The translations under genes and the position numbers were made by a program. Shown in pieces: positions 1 to 8,229 of a stretch of DNA of 64,000 bases. The notes under the pieces were generated by a model, which searched no databases, was not told where the DNA came from, and saw only the letters and a program-made list of their open reading frames with translations. Position 1 is the stretch's first letter. The number at the start of each line of letters is the position of its first letter. Location: assembly GCA_964552795.1 (NCBI GenBank), contig CAZKIO010000020.1:6868-70867 (forward strand), given 5' to 3'. This DNA is from JAEUHZ01 sp964552795. GTDB taxonomy: Bacteria; Planctomycetota; UBA1135; GCA-002686595.

Positions 1-2
1 GC

Positions 3-164
3 GCGCACAAGGGCCGCAGCCAGCTCTACCTGCAGGTGCGGGGCAGCGACGGCCGCACGCGCCGCGTGCGCGCCGCCGGCGACTGCCGCGTGGCGATCAG
101 CGAGCCTTTCGCCCGCGAGGTGGACGCCCTGCTGGGACGCGGCCGCGTGCGGCTCGCACGCTGA
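3..164 (+). CDS. dnaE: C-terminal end of a probable DNA polymerase III alpha subunit (partial)
   Basis: Only the last 53 codons are in the window and they end in TGA. The piece reads as a small beta-rich tail: a hydrophobic strand (YLQVRG), a charged turn (SDGRTRR), another strand (CRVAIS), then a helix and a closing LLGRGRVRL. This pattern resembles the C-terminal OB/tau-binding tail of bacterial DnaE proteins, which often finish with a G-rich turn and V-x-L. The match rests on overall pattern in a short piece, so the identity is tentative. It converges on rplQ with only 15 bases between the two stop codons. Confidence 0.45.
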   Translation, partial: AHKGRSQLYLQVRGSDGRTRRVRAAGDCRVAISEPFAREVDALLGRGRVRLAR

Positions 165-179
165 CCGCCGTTCGCACGC

Positions 180-572
180 TCAGTTCGCGGACGGCGCCGA
201 CTCTTCCTTCGGCGTGCGCTCGACGAACTCCAGGATCGACCGCTGTCCGTTGTCGCCGAGGCGCGGCTTGGAAAGGTGCAGGATCCGGCAGTAGCCGCCG
301 GGCCGCTTCTGGAAGCGCGGTCCGAGGGTCTCGAACAGCTTGTCTACGGAGCCCTTGTCGCGCAGGGCGGCGAAGGCCATCCGGCGGTGGTGCGTCGTGT
401 CCGACTTGGCCAGCGTGACCAGCCGCTCGACGAACGGCTTCACGTTCTTGGCCTTGGCCGTCGTCGTGACGATGCGCTCGTGCAGGATCAGGGAGTTGGC
501 CATGTTCTTGGCCATGGCCTTGCGGTGCTCGGTCGTGCGTCCGAGCCGGTTGCCTGCGCAGCGGTGTCTCAT
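180..572 (-). CDS. rplQ: Large-subunit ribosomal protein L17
   Basis: A 130-residue protein starting MRHRCAGNRLGR, the usual L17 opening. It continues with the conserved HRKAMAKNMANSLILHE segment and ends in a short acidic tail after the ILEFVER core. L17 sits near the exit side of the 50S subunit. It is the last gene of the alpha cluster, 35 bases after rpoA, as in most bacteria. No clear intrinsic terminator follows, because a convergent gene ends 15 bases beyond. Confidence 0.97.
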   Translation of the reverse strand: MRHRCAGNRLGRTTEHRKAMAKNMANSLILHERIVTTTAKAKNVKPFVERLVTLAKSDTTHHRRMAFAALRDKGSVDKLFETLGPRFQKRPGGYCRILHLSKPRLGDNGQRSILEFVERTPKEESAPSAN

Positions 573-607
573 GGGAGCGTCCTCGGTTGGGCGCGTCAGG
601 CCGCAGC

Positions 608-1597
608 CTACGCGTTCATGCCGAGCGACAAGCCGCGCTCGGACAGTTTGGTCTTGATCTCGGTCAGGCTCGTCTTGCCGAGGTTCTTCAGGTTCATGAC
701 CTCGTTCTCGCTCATGCTGACGAGGTCTCCCAGGGTCTGGATGTTGGCGCCGTCCAGGCAGTTGCGCGCCCGCACGGACAGCTCGAGGTCCGCGATGGGC
801 AGCGCCAGCGTGTCGGCGATCTGGCTGTTGGCGCGGTTGCGCTCGTTGTACTCCGACGTCTCCGGGCTGTCCGCGACGAGATCCCGGTCGCGGCTGGTGC
901 CGTACAGGACGAACGGGTTCATGTGCTTGCGGTAGATCTTGGCCGACTCGACCAGCGCCAGCTCGGGCGAAACGGTCCCGTCGGTCCAGATCTCCAGCAC
1001 GAGCCGGTCGTAGTTGGTCAGCTTGCCGACACGCGTGGCCTCGATCGAGTAGCGCACCCGGTGGACGGGCGAGAACACCGAATCCACGGGGATCGTGCCG
1101 AGCTGCTGGAACTCGGAAGCGTTCTCCTCGGCCGGCACGTAGCCCCGGCCGGTGCGCACGCGCAGCTCGACGCGGAAGGCGCGGTCCTTGGTCAGGGTCG
1201 CGATGTGCAGATCGGGGTTCGCCACGCGGGCGTCACCGGAGCAGATCACGTCGGCGCCCGTGATGGCGCCCTTGCCGGATTTCTCGATCCGGCAGGTGAT
1301 CTCCTCGGCGCCCTCGTAGGCGATGCGCAGCTGCTTGAGGTTGAGGATCACGTCTGTGACGTCCTCGTACACGCCGTCGAGCGAGTCGAACTCGTGCGCC
1401 GCGCCGTCGATGCGCACGGCCACGACGGCGGTGCCTTCGATCGACGACAGGAGCACGCGCCTCAGGCCGTTGCCGATGGTGTGGCCGAAGCCGCGCTCGA
1501 AGGGTTCGATCACGAAGCGGCCGTAGGTCGCCGTCAGCGTCTCGGCGTCGGGTTGGACCTTGCTCGGCAGTTCGAAGTTGCGCCAGCGGATTCTCAT
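608..1597 (-). CDS. rpoA: RNA polymerase alpha subunit
   Basis: 329 residues, normal length for RpoA. The N-terminal dimerisation domain carries the hallmark GFGHTIGNGLRRVLLSSIEG at about residues 36-55, and the C-terminal domain ends with NLGKTSLTEIKTKL, the helix-hairpin-helix element that contacts UP-element DNA and activators. Alpha initiates assembly of the core enzyme whose beta and beta' subunits are encoded at 23-27 kb on the same strand. It lies between rpsD (170 bases upstream) and rplQ, the standard alpha-operon order. Confidence 0.98.
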   Translation of the reverse strand: MRIRWRNFELPSKVQPDAETLTATYGRFVIEPFERGFGHTIGNGLRRVLLSSIEGTAVVAVRIDGAAHEFDSLDGVYEDVTDVILNLKQLRIAYEGAEEITCRIEKSGKGAITGADVICSGDARVANPDLHIATLTKDRAFRVELRVRTGRGYVPAEENASEFQQLGTIPVDSVFSPVHRVRYSIEATRVGKLTNYDRLVLEIWTDGTVSPELALVESAKIYRKHMNPFVLYGTSRDRDLVADSPETSEYNERNRANSQIADTLALPIADLELSVRARNCLDGANIQTLGDLVSMSENEVMNLKNLGKTSLTEIKTKLSERGLSLGMNA

Positions 1598-1767
1598 GTG
1601 TCGTGTTCTCCGGTGAGGCCTCGTTCCGGCGGGTGTGGCGCGTGCACGCCGGCCGCCCCTTGCGAGCCCCCCTCACGCCGCGGCCTCGTGCGGCGCGGGG
1701 GCGGACTCATCTGGAGAGCGGCCGCGCGCGGAGCCGTCGGGCCCCACTGCGCGCGCCTGTGGTCGGG

Positions 1768-2394
1768 TCACTTCGAGCAGAGCTCGATGATGAGCTGCTC
1801 CTGGATCGGGTGCGGGACGTCCTCGCGGCGCGGCAGTCCCACGACCTTGGCGGTCAGGACGTCGCTCTGCACGGACAGCCAGGCCGGGATGCTCTGGGAC
1901 TTGTTCACCTCCAGCGCCTCGCCGACCATCTTGCGGGTGTTCTCGCGCGTGCCGGCCACGACCTCGTCGCCGGGCCGCACCTGGTACGAGCAGATGTCGA
2001 CCCTGCGTCCGTTGACGCGCAGGTGCCCGTGGTTGATCAGCTGGCGCGCGTGGTTGCGCGAGAGCGCGAACCCGCAGGCCAGGACCACGTTGTCCAGGCG
2101 ACGCTCGAGCAGCACCATCAGGTTCTCGCCGGTGTTGCCGGACAGGCGCTCGGCCTCCTGGAAGTACAGCTTGAACTGGCGCTCGCCGACGCCGTAGATG
2201 CGCTTGAGCTTCTGCTTCTCGCGCAGGCGCACGCCGTATTCGGTGACCTTGGTCCGCTTCTGGGCGTGCACGCCCGGCGGGTAGTCGCGCCGGGAGACGG
2301 CGCACTTCTCGGTGAAGCAGCGCTGGCCCTTGAGGAAGAGCTTCATGCCCTCTCGGCGGCACAGTCTGCACTTGGGGTCGATGATGCGGGACAT
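1768..2394 (-). CDS. rpsD: Small-subunit ribosomal protein S4, zinc-binding form
   Basis: 208 residues. The N-terminus has a CxxC (C9, C12) followed by two more cysteines near residues 26 and 31, the zinc-binding form of S4. An S4 RNA-binding domain (RRLDNVVLACGFALSRNHARQLINHGHL region) occupies about residues 95-160. S4 nucleates 30S assembly on the 5' domain of 16S rRNA and in enterobacteria represses the alpha operon. It follows rpsK by 39 bases. The next gene, rpoA, starts 170 bases downstream, the longest spacer in the alpha cluster, in which I see no ORF. Confidence 0.97.
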   Translation of the reverse strand: MSRIIDPKCRLCRREGMKLFLKGQRCFTEKCAVSRRDYPPGVHAQKRTKVTEYGVRLREKQKLKRIYGVGERQFKLYFQEAERLSGNTGENLMVLLERRLDNVVLACGFALSRNHARQLINHGHLRVNGRRVDICSYQVRPGDEVVAGTRENTRKMVGEALEVNKSQSIPAWLSVQSDVLTAKVVGLPRREDVPHPIQEQLIIELCSK

Positions 2395-2433
2395 TCTGGG
2401 TTCCTGTTCTGGCGGTCGAGCGCGGTCAGGCGA

Positions 2434-2814
2434 TCAGACGCGGCGCTTCTTGCGGGCGCGGCAGCCGTTGTGCGGGAGCGGGGTGATGTCCTCGATCGAG
2501 AGGACCTTGAGGCCCGAGTTGGCCAGGGCGCGGACCGCGGACTCGCGGCCCGAGCCGGCGCCGCGCACCAGCACGTCGACCTCCTTGACCCCCAGGCGCA
2601 TGGCGCCCGCGGCGGCACGCTCGCCCGCGCGCTGGGCGGCGAACGGCGTGCTCTTGCGCGTGCCCTTGAACCCGACGGTGCCCGCCGAGCCCGACGAGAC
2701 GACCTCGCCGTTGTTGGTGGTGACGGTGACGTGCGTGTTGTTGAACGACGCCTTCACGTGCGCGACTCCGCGCGACGCGATGCGACGAACCTTCTTCTTG
2801 GCGGCTTTGGCCAT
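2434..2814 (-). CDS. rpsK: Small-subunit ribosomal protein S11
   Basis: 126 residues with the diagnostic NNTHVTVTTNNGEVVSS core near the N-terminus and a C-terminal PHNGCRARKKRRV, the usual S11 ending. The N-terminal lysine-rich extension (MAKAAKKKVRR) is typical. S11 lies on the 30S platform and contacts mRNA at the E site. Its start codon follows the rpsM stop by three bases, so the two genes are probably translated together. Confidence 0.98.
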   Translation of the reverse strand: MAKAAKKKVRRIASRGVAHVKASFNNTHVTVTTNNGEVVSSGSAGTVGFKGTRKSTPFAAQRAGERAAAGAMRLGVKEVDVLVRGAGSGRESAVRALANSGLKVLSIEDITPLPHNGCRARKKRRV

Positions 2815-2817
2815 GGC

Positions 2818-3201
2818 CTACTTCATCCCCTTGACGGACTTCTTGCCGGCGACGGTCTTGCGCGGCCCCTTGCGTGTGCGTGAGTTGGTGCGCGTGCGCT
2901 GGCCGCGCACGGGCAGCCCGCGGCGGTGGCGCAGGCCGCGGTAGCAGCCGATGTCGCGCAGGCGCGTGATCGCCGCGGCGACGGTGCGCCGCAGCGTGCC
3001 CTCCACCAGGAACTCCTTCTGCAGGTGGTTCGCCAAATTGGCCAGTTGCTCCTCGGTCAGGTCGCGCGCGCGCACACCCGGGTCGAGGCTGAGCGACGCG
3101 CAGGCCTTCTGCGCCGTCGTCCGGCCCACGCCGTAGATGTACGTCAGCGCGATCTCGAGGCGCTTGTTCGGGGGAATGTCGACTCCGATGACACGCGGCA
3201 T
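2818..3201 (-). CDS. rpsM: Small-subunit ribosomal protein S13
   Basis: 127 residues starting MPRVIGVDIPPNKRLEIALTYIYGVG, the standard S13 helix-two-turn-helix beginning, and ending in the basic tail RTNSRTRKGPRKTVAGKK that reaches into the decoding centre. S13 forms intersubunit bridges with L5 and 23S rRNA. It opens the alpha cluster, 43 bases after rpmJ. No specific S4-type repressor structure was recognised in that short leader. Confidence 0.97.
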   Translation of the reverse strand: MPRVIGVDIPPNKRLEIALTYIYGVGRTTAQKACASLSLDPGVRARDLTEEQLANLANHLQKEFLVEGTLRRTVAAAITRLRDIGCYRGLRHRRGLPVRGQRTRTNSRTRKGPRKTVAGKKSVKGMK

Positions 3202-3244
3202 CTGTATCAGGCTCCGTGGCTGGTGCTGTTCGGGTTCACGGTGA

Positions 3245-3361
3245 TCAACGGCCTTGGCGCTGCTTGTGGCGCGTATCCGAGCAGATCACGCGTACGACGC
3301 CTCGGCGCCGGACGATCTTGCAGTGGACGCACATGCGTCGGACGCTGCTTCGTACTTTCAT
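3245..3361 (-). CDS. rpmJ: Large-subunit ribosomal protein L36, zinc-ribbon form
   Basis: A 38-codon gene, translated by eye: MKVRSSVRRMCVHCKIVRR, then a segment with VICSDTRHKQRQGR at the end. The C-x2-C and the later C and H form the zinc ribbon of C-plus L36. Length and every landmark match the family. The ATG overlaps the infA stop by four bases (ATGA), so translation is probably coupled. Order infA-rpmJ-rpsM-rpsK-rpsD is the common bacterial arrangement. Confidence 0.97.
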   Translation of the reverse strand: MKVRSSVRRMCVHCKIVRRRGVVRVICSDTRHKQRQGR

Positions 3362-3597
3362 CTGGTTTCCCTCCTGCGCCGCTCGCCGCGGCAGACGATC
3401 CGGCCCTTGGTCAGGTCGTAGGGCGACATCTCGACGGTGATCTTGTCCCCGGGCAGGATGCGGATGTAGTGCATGCGCATCTTGCCGCTGACGTGCGCCA
3501 GGATCTCGTGGCCCGACTCCAGCCGCGCGCGGAAGCGCGCGTTGGGCAGGGACTCCGTCACGATCGCCTCCACGGTGATCGGCTCCTCCTTGGCCAT
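3358..3597 (-). CDS. infA: Translation initiation factor IF-1
   Basis: 79 residues from the ATG at 3597: MAKEEPITVEAIVTESLPNA, then the OB-fold core with ILAHVSGKMRMHYIRILPGDKITVEMSPYDLTKGRI, diagnostic of IF-1. It binds the 30S A site during initiation. A GTG one codon upstream is also in frame, but the ATG is preferred because it overlaps the adk TGA by one base (TGATG) and gives the standard N-terminus. No map gene lies between adk and infA, unlike many spc clusters. Confidence 0.97.
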   Translation of the reverse strand: MAKEEPITVEAIVTESLPNARFRARLESGHEILAHVSGKMRMHYIRILPGDKITVEMSPYDLTKGRIVCRGERRRRETR

Positions 3598-4256
3598 CAC
3601 GCCGCCTCCATGCCGGCCGCGGCCTGGCGCAGGGCGGAGTAGACCTCGGCGGGGCTGCCGTCGCCGCGCAGCTCCTGGAGCTGCCCGCGGCGCGTGTAGA
3701 ACTCGACCAGCGGCTGCGTCTGCTCGCGGTACACCGCGAGGCGCTTCTGGACGGTCGCCGGCTCGTCGTCGGTGCGCGTGATCAGCGCGCCTCCGCAGCG
3801 GTCGCAGCGCCCCGCCACCTTGGGCGGCGAGGTGCGCACGTGGAAGATCTGGCCGCAGCCCTGGCAGGTGCGCCGGCCCGTCAGGCGTTCCACGACGGCG
3901 GCGTCGTCGACGACGAGGTGCAGCACGCGCACGCGCCCCTCCTTCCCCAGGCGCGCCTCGAGGGCCTCGCCCTGCGGAATCGTGCGCGGGAAGCCGTCGA
4001 GCAGGAACCCCTCGGCACAGTCCGGCCGCGCGACGCGGTCGAACAGCATGTCGAGCACCAGCGAATCGGGCACGAGCCGGCCGCTGTCCATGTACTCCTG
4101 CGCCCGCCGGCCCAGTTCCGTGCGCTGAGCACGGTGCTCGCGGAACAGGTCGCCGGTCGACACGTGCGGCAGGCCCAGGTCCGCCGAGAGGCGGCTGGCC
4201 TGGGTTCCCTTGCCCGCGCCGGGCGGACCGAGCAGTACGAGGACGCGACGGGTCAC
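3597..4256 (-). CDS. adk: Adenylate kinase with zinc-type lid
   Basis: 219 residues starting at GTG 4256, which overlaps the secY stop as GTGA. The P-loop GPPGAGKG is at about residues 10-17, the AMP-binding segment has STGDLFRE, and FLLDGFPRT marks the NMP-binding core. The lid carries four cysteines in two pairs (CQGC and CDRC), so it is the long, zinc-binding lid form. It interconverts ATP, AMP and ADP. Cotranscription with secY and infA is common. Use of GTG is supported by the tight overlap and by the family N-terminus. Confidence 0.96.
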   Translation of the reverse strand: MTRRVLVLLGPPGAGKGTQASRLSADLGLPHVSTGDLFREHRAQRTELGRRAQEYMDSGRLVPDSLVLDMLFDRVARPDCAEGFLLDGFPRTIPQGEALEARLGKEGRVRVLHLVVDDAAVVERLTGRRTCQGCGQIFHVRTSPPKVAGRCDRCGGALITRTDDEPATVQKRLAVYREQTQPLVEFYTRRGQLQELRGDGSPAEVYSALRQAAAGMEAA

Positions 4257-5581
4257 TTCGGTTCCTTGGCCTTCTCGCCGCCGCGGGTCCAACTCGGCCC
4301 CGAGGACTTCATGAAGCCGTCGTAGTTGCGCATGACCAGCGCCGCGTTCAGGCGGTCGACCAGGTCCAGCGCCACGCCCACCGTGATGAGGACCGAGGTC
4401 CCGCCCAGGAAGTAGCGCATGTCCATCGGGATCGAGCTGCCCATCGTCACGAACGACGGCAGGACCGCGATCAGCGCCAGGAACGCCGCGCCGGCCATGG
4501 TGATGCGGGTCAGGACGCTGTCGAGGTACTCGGCTGTGCGCGCGCCCGGCCGGATGCCGGGGATGAACGAGCCGTGCTCGCGCAGGTTGTCCGCGATCTC
4601 GGTCGGCTGGAACATCAGCCGGTTCCAGAAGAAGCAGAAGAAGAACACCAGGGCCACGTAGCTCGCCACGTGCACGAACCCGGTCGGCGTGCTGAACACG
4701 TCCTTCAACTGCGTCAGCCCGATCCAGTCGAAGACCAGCGCCGGGATGATGAACACGACCGACGCGAACACGATCGGCATGACGCCGGCCATGTTGACCT
4801 TCAGCGGCAGGTAGTGGCGCTGGCCGCCGTAGGCCACGTTGCCGCGCGACAGGCGCGCGTACTGGATCGGCACGCGTCTGGCGCCCTTGTGGATGAAGAC
4901 CACGACCATCACGGTCACGGCCCAGATCAGCGACAGGGTCATCAACGTCTGCCAGAACTCGCCGGCGTCGATGACCATCAACTGGTGCAGCGCGGCCGGG
5001 ATGTGCGCCACGATCCCCGCCATGATGATCAGCGAGGCGCCGTTGCCCACGCCGAACTCGGTGATGAGCTCGCCGATCCACATGACCAGGAGCGCGCCGG
5101 CCAGCAGCGACAGCACCACCATCAGGCCGAGCACGAAAGGGCTGCCGCGCATGTTCTCGGCGATCAGCGAGGGATCGCGCAGGAACACGCCGGTGTAGAT
5201 GAACAGCGCCTGGATCAGCGCGATCGGGACGACCGCCAGCCGGGTCCACTGGTTGATCTTCTTCTGGCCGGCGGGGCCCTCCTTCTGGATGGCCTCGATC
5301 GCCGGCGAGACCTTCGCCAGCATCGAGAAGATGATCGACGCCGAGATGTAGGGCATGATCCCCAGCGAGAAGAGCGTCGTGTTGCCGATGTCCCCGCCCG
5401 AGAAGGCGCTCATCAGGCCGAACAGCGAGCCCTGGTCCTGGTGCCGCTTCAGGAACTCCGGGTCCATGCCGGGGATGGGCACGTGGAACCCCGTCCGGTA
5501 GGCCAAGAGCAGGAGCAGCGTGGCCCAGATCCGGTTGCGGGTCTCCTCGACCTTGAACAGCTGGAGGATGGAGTTTTGCAC
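4253..5581 (-). CDS. secY: Preprotein translocase channel subunit SecY
   Basis: 442 residues with about ten hydrophobic segments. Family landmarks include the periplasmic-plug and TM2 region (GIMPYISASIIFSML), the EGPAGQKKINQWTR loop, and NLREHGSFIPGIRPG before TM8. The protein forms the inner-membrane channel together with SecE, encoded at 30.3-30.7 kb on the same strand. It follows rplO by 29 bases, as in standard spc operons, and overlaps adk at its end. Confidence 0.98.
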   Translation of the reverse strand: MQNSILQLFKVEETRNRIWATLLLLLAYRTGFHVPIPGMDPEFLKRHQDQGSLFGLMSAFSGGDIGNTTLFSLGIMPYISASIIFSMLAKVSPAIEAIQKEGPAGQKKINQWTRLAVVPIALIQALFIYTGVFLRDPSLIAENMRGSPFVLGLMVVLSLLAGALLVMWIGELITEFGVGNGASLIIMAGIVAHIPAALHQLMVIDAGEFWQTLMTLSLIWAVTVMVVVFIHKGARRVPIQYARLSRGNVAYGGQRHYLPLKVNMAGVMPIVFASVVFIIPALVFDWIGLTQLKDVFSTPTGFVHVASYVALVFFFCFFWNRLMFQPTEIADNLREHGSFIPGIRPGARTAEYLDSVLTRITMAGAAFLALIAVLPSFVTMGSSIPMDMRYFLGGTSVLITVGVALDLVDRLNAALVMRNYDGFMKSSGPSWTRGGEKAKEPK

Positions 5582-5610
5582 GTCTTCTGGTCCCTACGGG
5601 GCGCCCGCCC

Positions 5611-6093
5611 TCAGGCGCCCGCCTCGGCCGCGGGCTCGCGGCCGCGCTCGTCGAGCACGACCACGCTGCCGCCGGCGGCCTTGATCTTCTCGATGGCCGA
5701 CGCGGTGAACTTCTGGGCCCGCACCGTCAGGCGGCGCTCCAGCTTGCCGTTGCCCAGCACCTTGAACAGCGACGAGACCTTGCTGGTCAGGCCGCGGCCC
5801 AGGACGGCCTCGAGGTCGACCGTAGCTCCGTCCTCGAACGCGTTGAGCAGTTCGACGTTGATCACGGTGTAGGTCGTGGTGAAGCGCGCGTTGGTGAACC
5901 CGCGCTTGGGCACGCGGCGGTAGATCGGCATCTGCCCGCCCTCGTAGCCCGGACGGCGGCTCGTGCCGGAGCGCTGGCCCCAGCCCTTGTGGCCGCGACC
6001 CGAGGTCTTGCCCAGCCCGCTGCCCGGCCCGCGGCCGATGCGGCGGCGGCGCTCGTAACGCGTGCCCTTGCCCGTGACGGTCTTGATGTCCAT
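5611..6093 (-). CDS. rplO: Large-subunit ribosomal protein L15
   Basis: 160 residues from ATG 6093. The N-terminal Gly/Arg-rich arm (RIGRGPGSGLGKTSGRGHKG) is diagnostic, followed by RPGYEGGQMPIYRRVPKRGF and a C-terminal domain with ITAS-like helix TASAIEKIKAAGG. L15 assembles late in the 50S subunit. It starts 29 bases after rpsE, and no rpmD (L30) lies between them, the usual position of that gene. L30 is absent in several bacterial phyla. Confidence 0.97.
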   Translation of the reverse strand: MDIKTVTGKGTRYERRRRIGRGPGSGLGKTSGRGHKGWGQRSGTSRRPGYEGGQMPIYRRVPKRGFTNARFTTTYTVINVELLNAFEDGATVDLEAVLGRGLTSKVSSLFKVLGNGKLERRLTVRAQKFTASAIEKIKAAGGSVVVLDERGREPAAEAGA

Positions 6094-6122
6094 GGATGCT
6101 TCCTGGTCGCTGTTCCCGGCGC

Positions 6123-6647
6123 TCAGGCCGAGTGGCTCATCTCGATGCCGCGCAGGGCGGCGACCTGTTCCTGCGTGCGCAGGAGCGACAGCGCGTGCAG
6201 CGAGGCCTTGACCAGGTTGATCGGGTTCGTCGAACCGAACGACTTGGTCAGGATGTCGCGGATGCCCGCCTTCTCGCACACGGCGCGCACCGAGGGACAG
6301 GCGATGATGCCCGTGCCCGGCGAGGCCGGCAGCATGCGCACCAGCGCGCTGCAGTACATGCCCTGCACCTCGTGCGGGATCGTGCCGCTCTGCGTGAGCG
6401 GCACGCGCATCAGGTGCTTGCGGCCGTCGCGCGCGGCCTTCTCGATCGCGCCCGGGACCTGGCGGGCCTTGCCGTAGCCGTAGCCCACGACGCCCTCCTT
6501 GTTGCCCACGACGGACAGGGCCGAGAACGAGAACCGCCGGCCGCCCTTCACGACACAGGCGGAGCGGTTGACCTTGACGAGGGCCTCGGTGAGGTTCTGG
6601 ACCTCGCCGATCTCCATGCCGTCGAGGAATCGGATGATGGGCTTCAT
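6123..6647 (-). CDS. rpsE: Small-subunit ribosomal protein S5
   Basis: 174 residues. The double-stranded-RNA-binding-like N-terminal domain includes VVKGGRRFSFSALSVVGN and GVVGYGYGKARQVPGAIEKA, and the C-terminal domain has GIIACPSVRAVCEKAGIRDILTKSFGSTNPINLVKA. All are standard S5 blocks. S5 contributes to decoding accuracy and mRNA unwinding at the entry pore. It follows rplR by 46 bases. Confidence 0.98.
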   Translation of the reverse strand: MKPIIRFLDGMEIGEVQNLTEALVKVNRSACVVKGGRRFSFSALSVVGNKEGVVGYGYGKARQVPGAIEKAARDGRKHLMRVPLTQSGTIPHEVQGMYCSALVRMLPASPGTGIIACPSVRAVCEKAGIRDILTKSFGSTNPINLVKASLHALSLLRTQEQVAALRGIEMSHSA

Positions 6648-6693
6648 GCTTGCTTGTGCTCGCTGGTCGGTGGTGCGTGCGCGGGTCGCGCGC

Positions 6694-7062
6694 TCAGAAC
6701 TTCAGGCCGCCCTCGCGCGCGGCGTCGGCCAGGGCCTTGACGCGCCCGTGGTAGCGGTTGGAGCCGCGGTCGAAGACGACGGCCTCGATGCCGGCGGCGC
6801 GCGCCTTGCGGGCGATCTCGGCGCCGATCAGCTTGGCCCGCTCGGTCTTGGTCTTGCCCTTGTGGGACTCGGCCAGCGACTTGGCGGCGCTGGTGACGTG
6901 GGCGAGCGTCTTGCCCGTCGCGTCGTCGATCACCTGCGCGGAGATGTGCTTCAGCGAACGGCTCACCGAGAGCCGCGGCAGGAAGGTGGTGCGGCGGATG
7001 CGCGCGCGGACGTGGCGCGCGCGCCGCTGCCGCCGGATCTGTTTCACGTAGAGGGTGTTCAT
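6694..7062 (-). CDS. rplR: Large-subunit ribosomal protein L18
   Basis: 122 residues from ATG 7062: MNTLYVKQIRRQRRARHVR, then LSVSRSLKHISAQVIDD and the terminal block VVFDRGSNRYHGRVKALADAAREGGLKF, the conserved L18 ending. L18 binds 5S rRNA with L5 in the central protuberance. The start was chosen because upstream in-frame sequence reads as a shadow of rplF. It begins eight bases after the rplF stop. Confidence 0.97.
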   Translation of the reverse strand: MNTLYVKQIRRQRRARHVRARIRRTTFLPRLSVSRSLKHISAQVIDDATGKTLAHVTSAAKSLAESHKGKTKTERAKLIGAEIARKARAAGIEAVVFDRGSNRYHGRVKALADAAREGGLKF

Positions 7063-7070
7063 GGCTCGGA

Positions 7071-7616
7071 TCAGCTCCCGAAGCTCTTGCCGGCCTTGCG
7101 GCGCACGACCTCGTCCTTGTAGCGGATGCCCTTGCCCTTGTAGGGCTCGGGCGGGCGGCGCTTGCGGATCGAGGCGGCCAGGTGGCCGACGGCCTGCTTG
7201 TCGGCACCGAAGATGACGATGTTGGTCGGGTCTGGCGTGCCCACGGTGATGCCTTTGGGCACGACCACCGTGACCGGCTTGTTGAAGCCGATGTTCAGCA
7301 CGACCTTGTTGCCCTGCGCGGCGGCGTTCCAGCCGACGCCCTGGATCTCGAGCTTCTTCTCGAAGCCGCGGGTCACGCCCTCGACCATGTTGCTGATCAG
7401 GGCGCGCGTCATGCCGTGGAAGGCGCGCGTGGTGCTCTGGACGTCCTCGCCCGGCGTGGTCACCGCGACGTTGCCGCCTTCGATGGCGACCTCGACCTCG
7501 GGTCGCAGGGTCATCTGGAGCTCGCCCTTGGGCCCCTTGACGGTCAGCTTGCGATCGGCCCGCGTGACGGTGACGCCCGTGGGGACCGGAATGAGTTTCT
7601 TCCCGATGCGCGACAT
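7071..7616 (-). CDS. rplF: Large-subunit ribosomal protein L6
   Basis: 181 residues: MSRIGKKLIPVPTGVTV, KGPKGEL, then the second domain with GVGWNAAAQGNKVVLNIGFNKPV and the terminal RRPPEPYKGKGIRYKDE motif conserved in L6. L6 sits near the factor-binding site at the base of the stalk. It follows rpsH by three bases. Confidence 0.98.
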   Translation of the reverse strand: MSRIGKKLIPVPTGVTVTRADRKLTVKGPKGELQMTLRPEVEVAIEGGNVAVTTPGEDVQSTTRAFHGMTRALISNMVEGVTRGFEKKLEIQGVGWNAAAQGNKVVLNIGFNKPVTVVVPKGITVGTPDPTNIVIFGADKQAVGHLAASIRKRRPPEPYKGKGIRYKDEVVRRKAGKSFGS

Positions 7617-7619
7617 GGC

Positions 7620-8018
7620 TCAGTAGACCTTGCAGAGGACCTCGCCCCCGACCTGGTCGCGGCGCGCCGCGCGGTCGGAGAGGATGCCCTTGGGCGTGGA
7701 GAGGATCTGGATGCCCTGGCCGCGCACGATCGGCTTGAGCCCGGTCGAGGGCGTGTAGACGCGGCAACCCGGCTTGCTGACGCGGTCGATGGCGCGGATC
7801 ACGCACTCGCCGTTCTCGCCGTACTTGAGGCGCAGCACGAGCTGTGCGGTCGGTTGCGCAGGCTCCACGGAGAAGTCGGCGATGAAGCCCTCCTCCTTCA
7901 GGACCTGGGCGATGCCCTGCTTCACCTTGGAAGCGGGCATGGTGACCTTCGCGCGCTGGATCCGGTTGGCGTTCCGGATGCGCGTGAGCATGTCGGCGAT
8001 CGGGTCGGTCATGGTCAT
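7620..8018 (-). CDS. rpsH: Small-subunit ribosomal protein S8
   Basis: 132 residues. MTDPIADMLTRIRNAN opens the protein, and the C-terminal half has the S8 signature block around LSTPKGILSDRAAR and ends GGEVLCKVY. S8 binds helix 21 of 16S rRNA and represses the spc operon in E. coli. Two ATG codons lie two codons apart (8018 and 8012). Neither has a strong Shine-Dalgarno sequence, so the exact start is uncertain by two residues. Confidence 0.97.
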   Translation of the reverse strand: MTMTDPIADMLTRIRNANRIQRAKVTMPASKVKQGIAQVLKEEGFIADFSVEPAQPTAQLVLRLKYGENGECVIRAIDRVSKPGCRVYTPSTGLKPIVRGQGIQILSTPKGILSDRAARRDQVGGEVLCKVY

Positions 8019-8040
8019 GATGCTTGTGCTCCGTGCCGGC

Positions 8041-8226
8041 TCACCAGGAGGCCTTGCGCATGCCGGGGATCTCGCCGCGGTGCGCCAGCTCGCGCAGGCA
8101 GATGCGGCAGATCTTGAACTTCTGATAGACCGCGCGCGCGCGGCCGCACATCGTGCAGCGCGTGTAGGCCCGGGTGCTGAACTTGGGCTTGCGCGAACAC
8201 TTGACGATCCAGGTTGTCTTGGCCAT
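8041..8226 (-). CDS. rpsZ: Small-subunit ribosomal protein S14, zinc-binding short form
   Basis: 61 residues, the length of the type-Z paralogue rather than the roughly 100-residue C-minus form. It has MAKTTWIVKCSRKPKFSTRAYTRC, CxxC followed by a second CxxC (CRIC), and the conserved end RGEIPGMRKASW. S14 is a late-binding protein in the 30S head. It sits between rplE and rpsH, the normal place. S4, L33 and L36 in this genome also keep their zinc cysteines. Confidence 0.98.
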   Translation of the reverse strand: MAKTTWIVKCSRKPKFSTRAYTRCTMCGRARAVYQKFKICRICLRELAHRGEIPGMRKASW

Positions 8227-8229
8227 GGC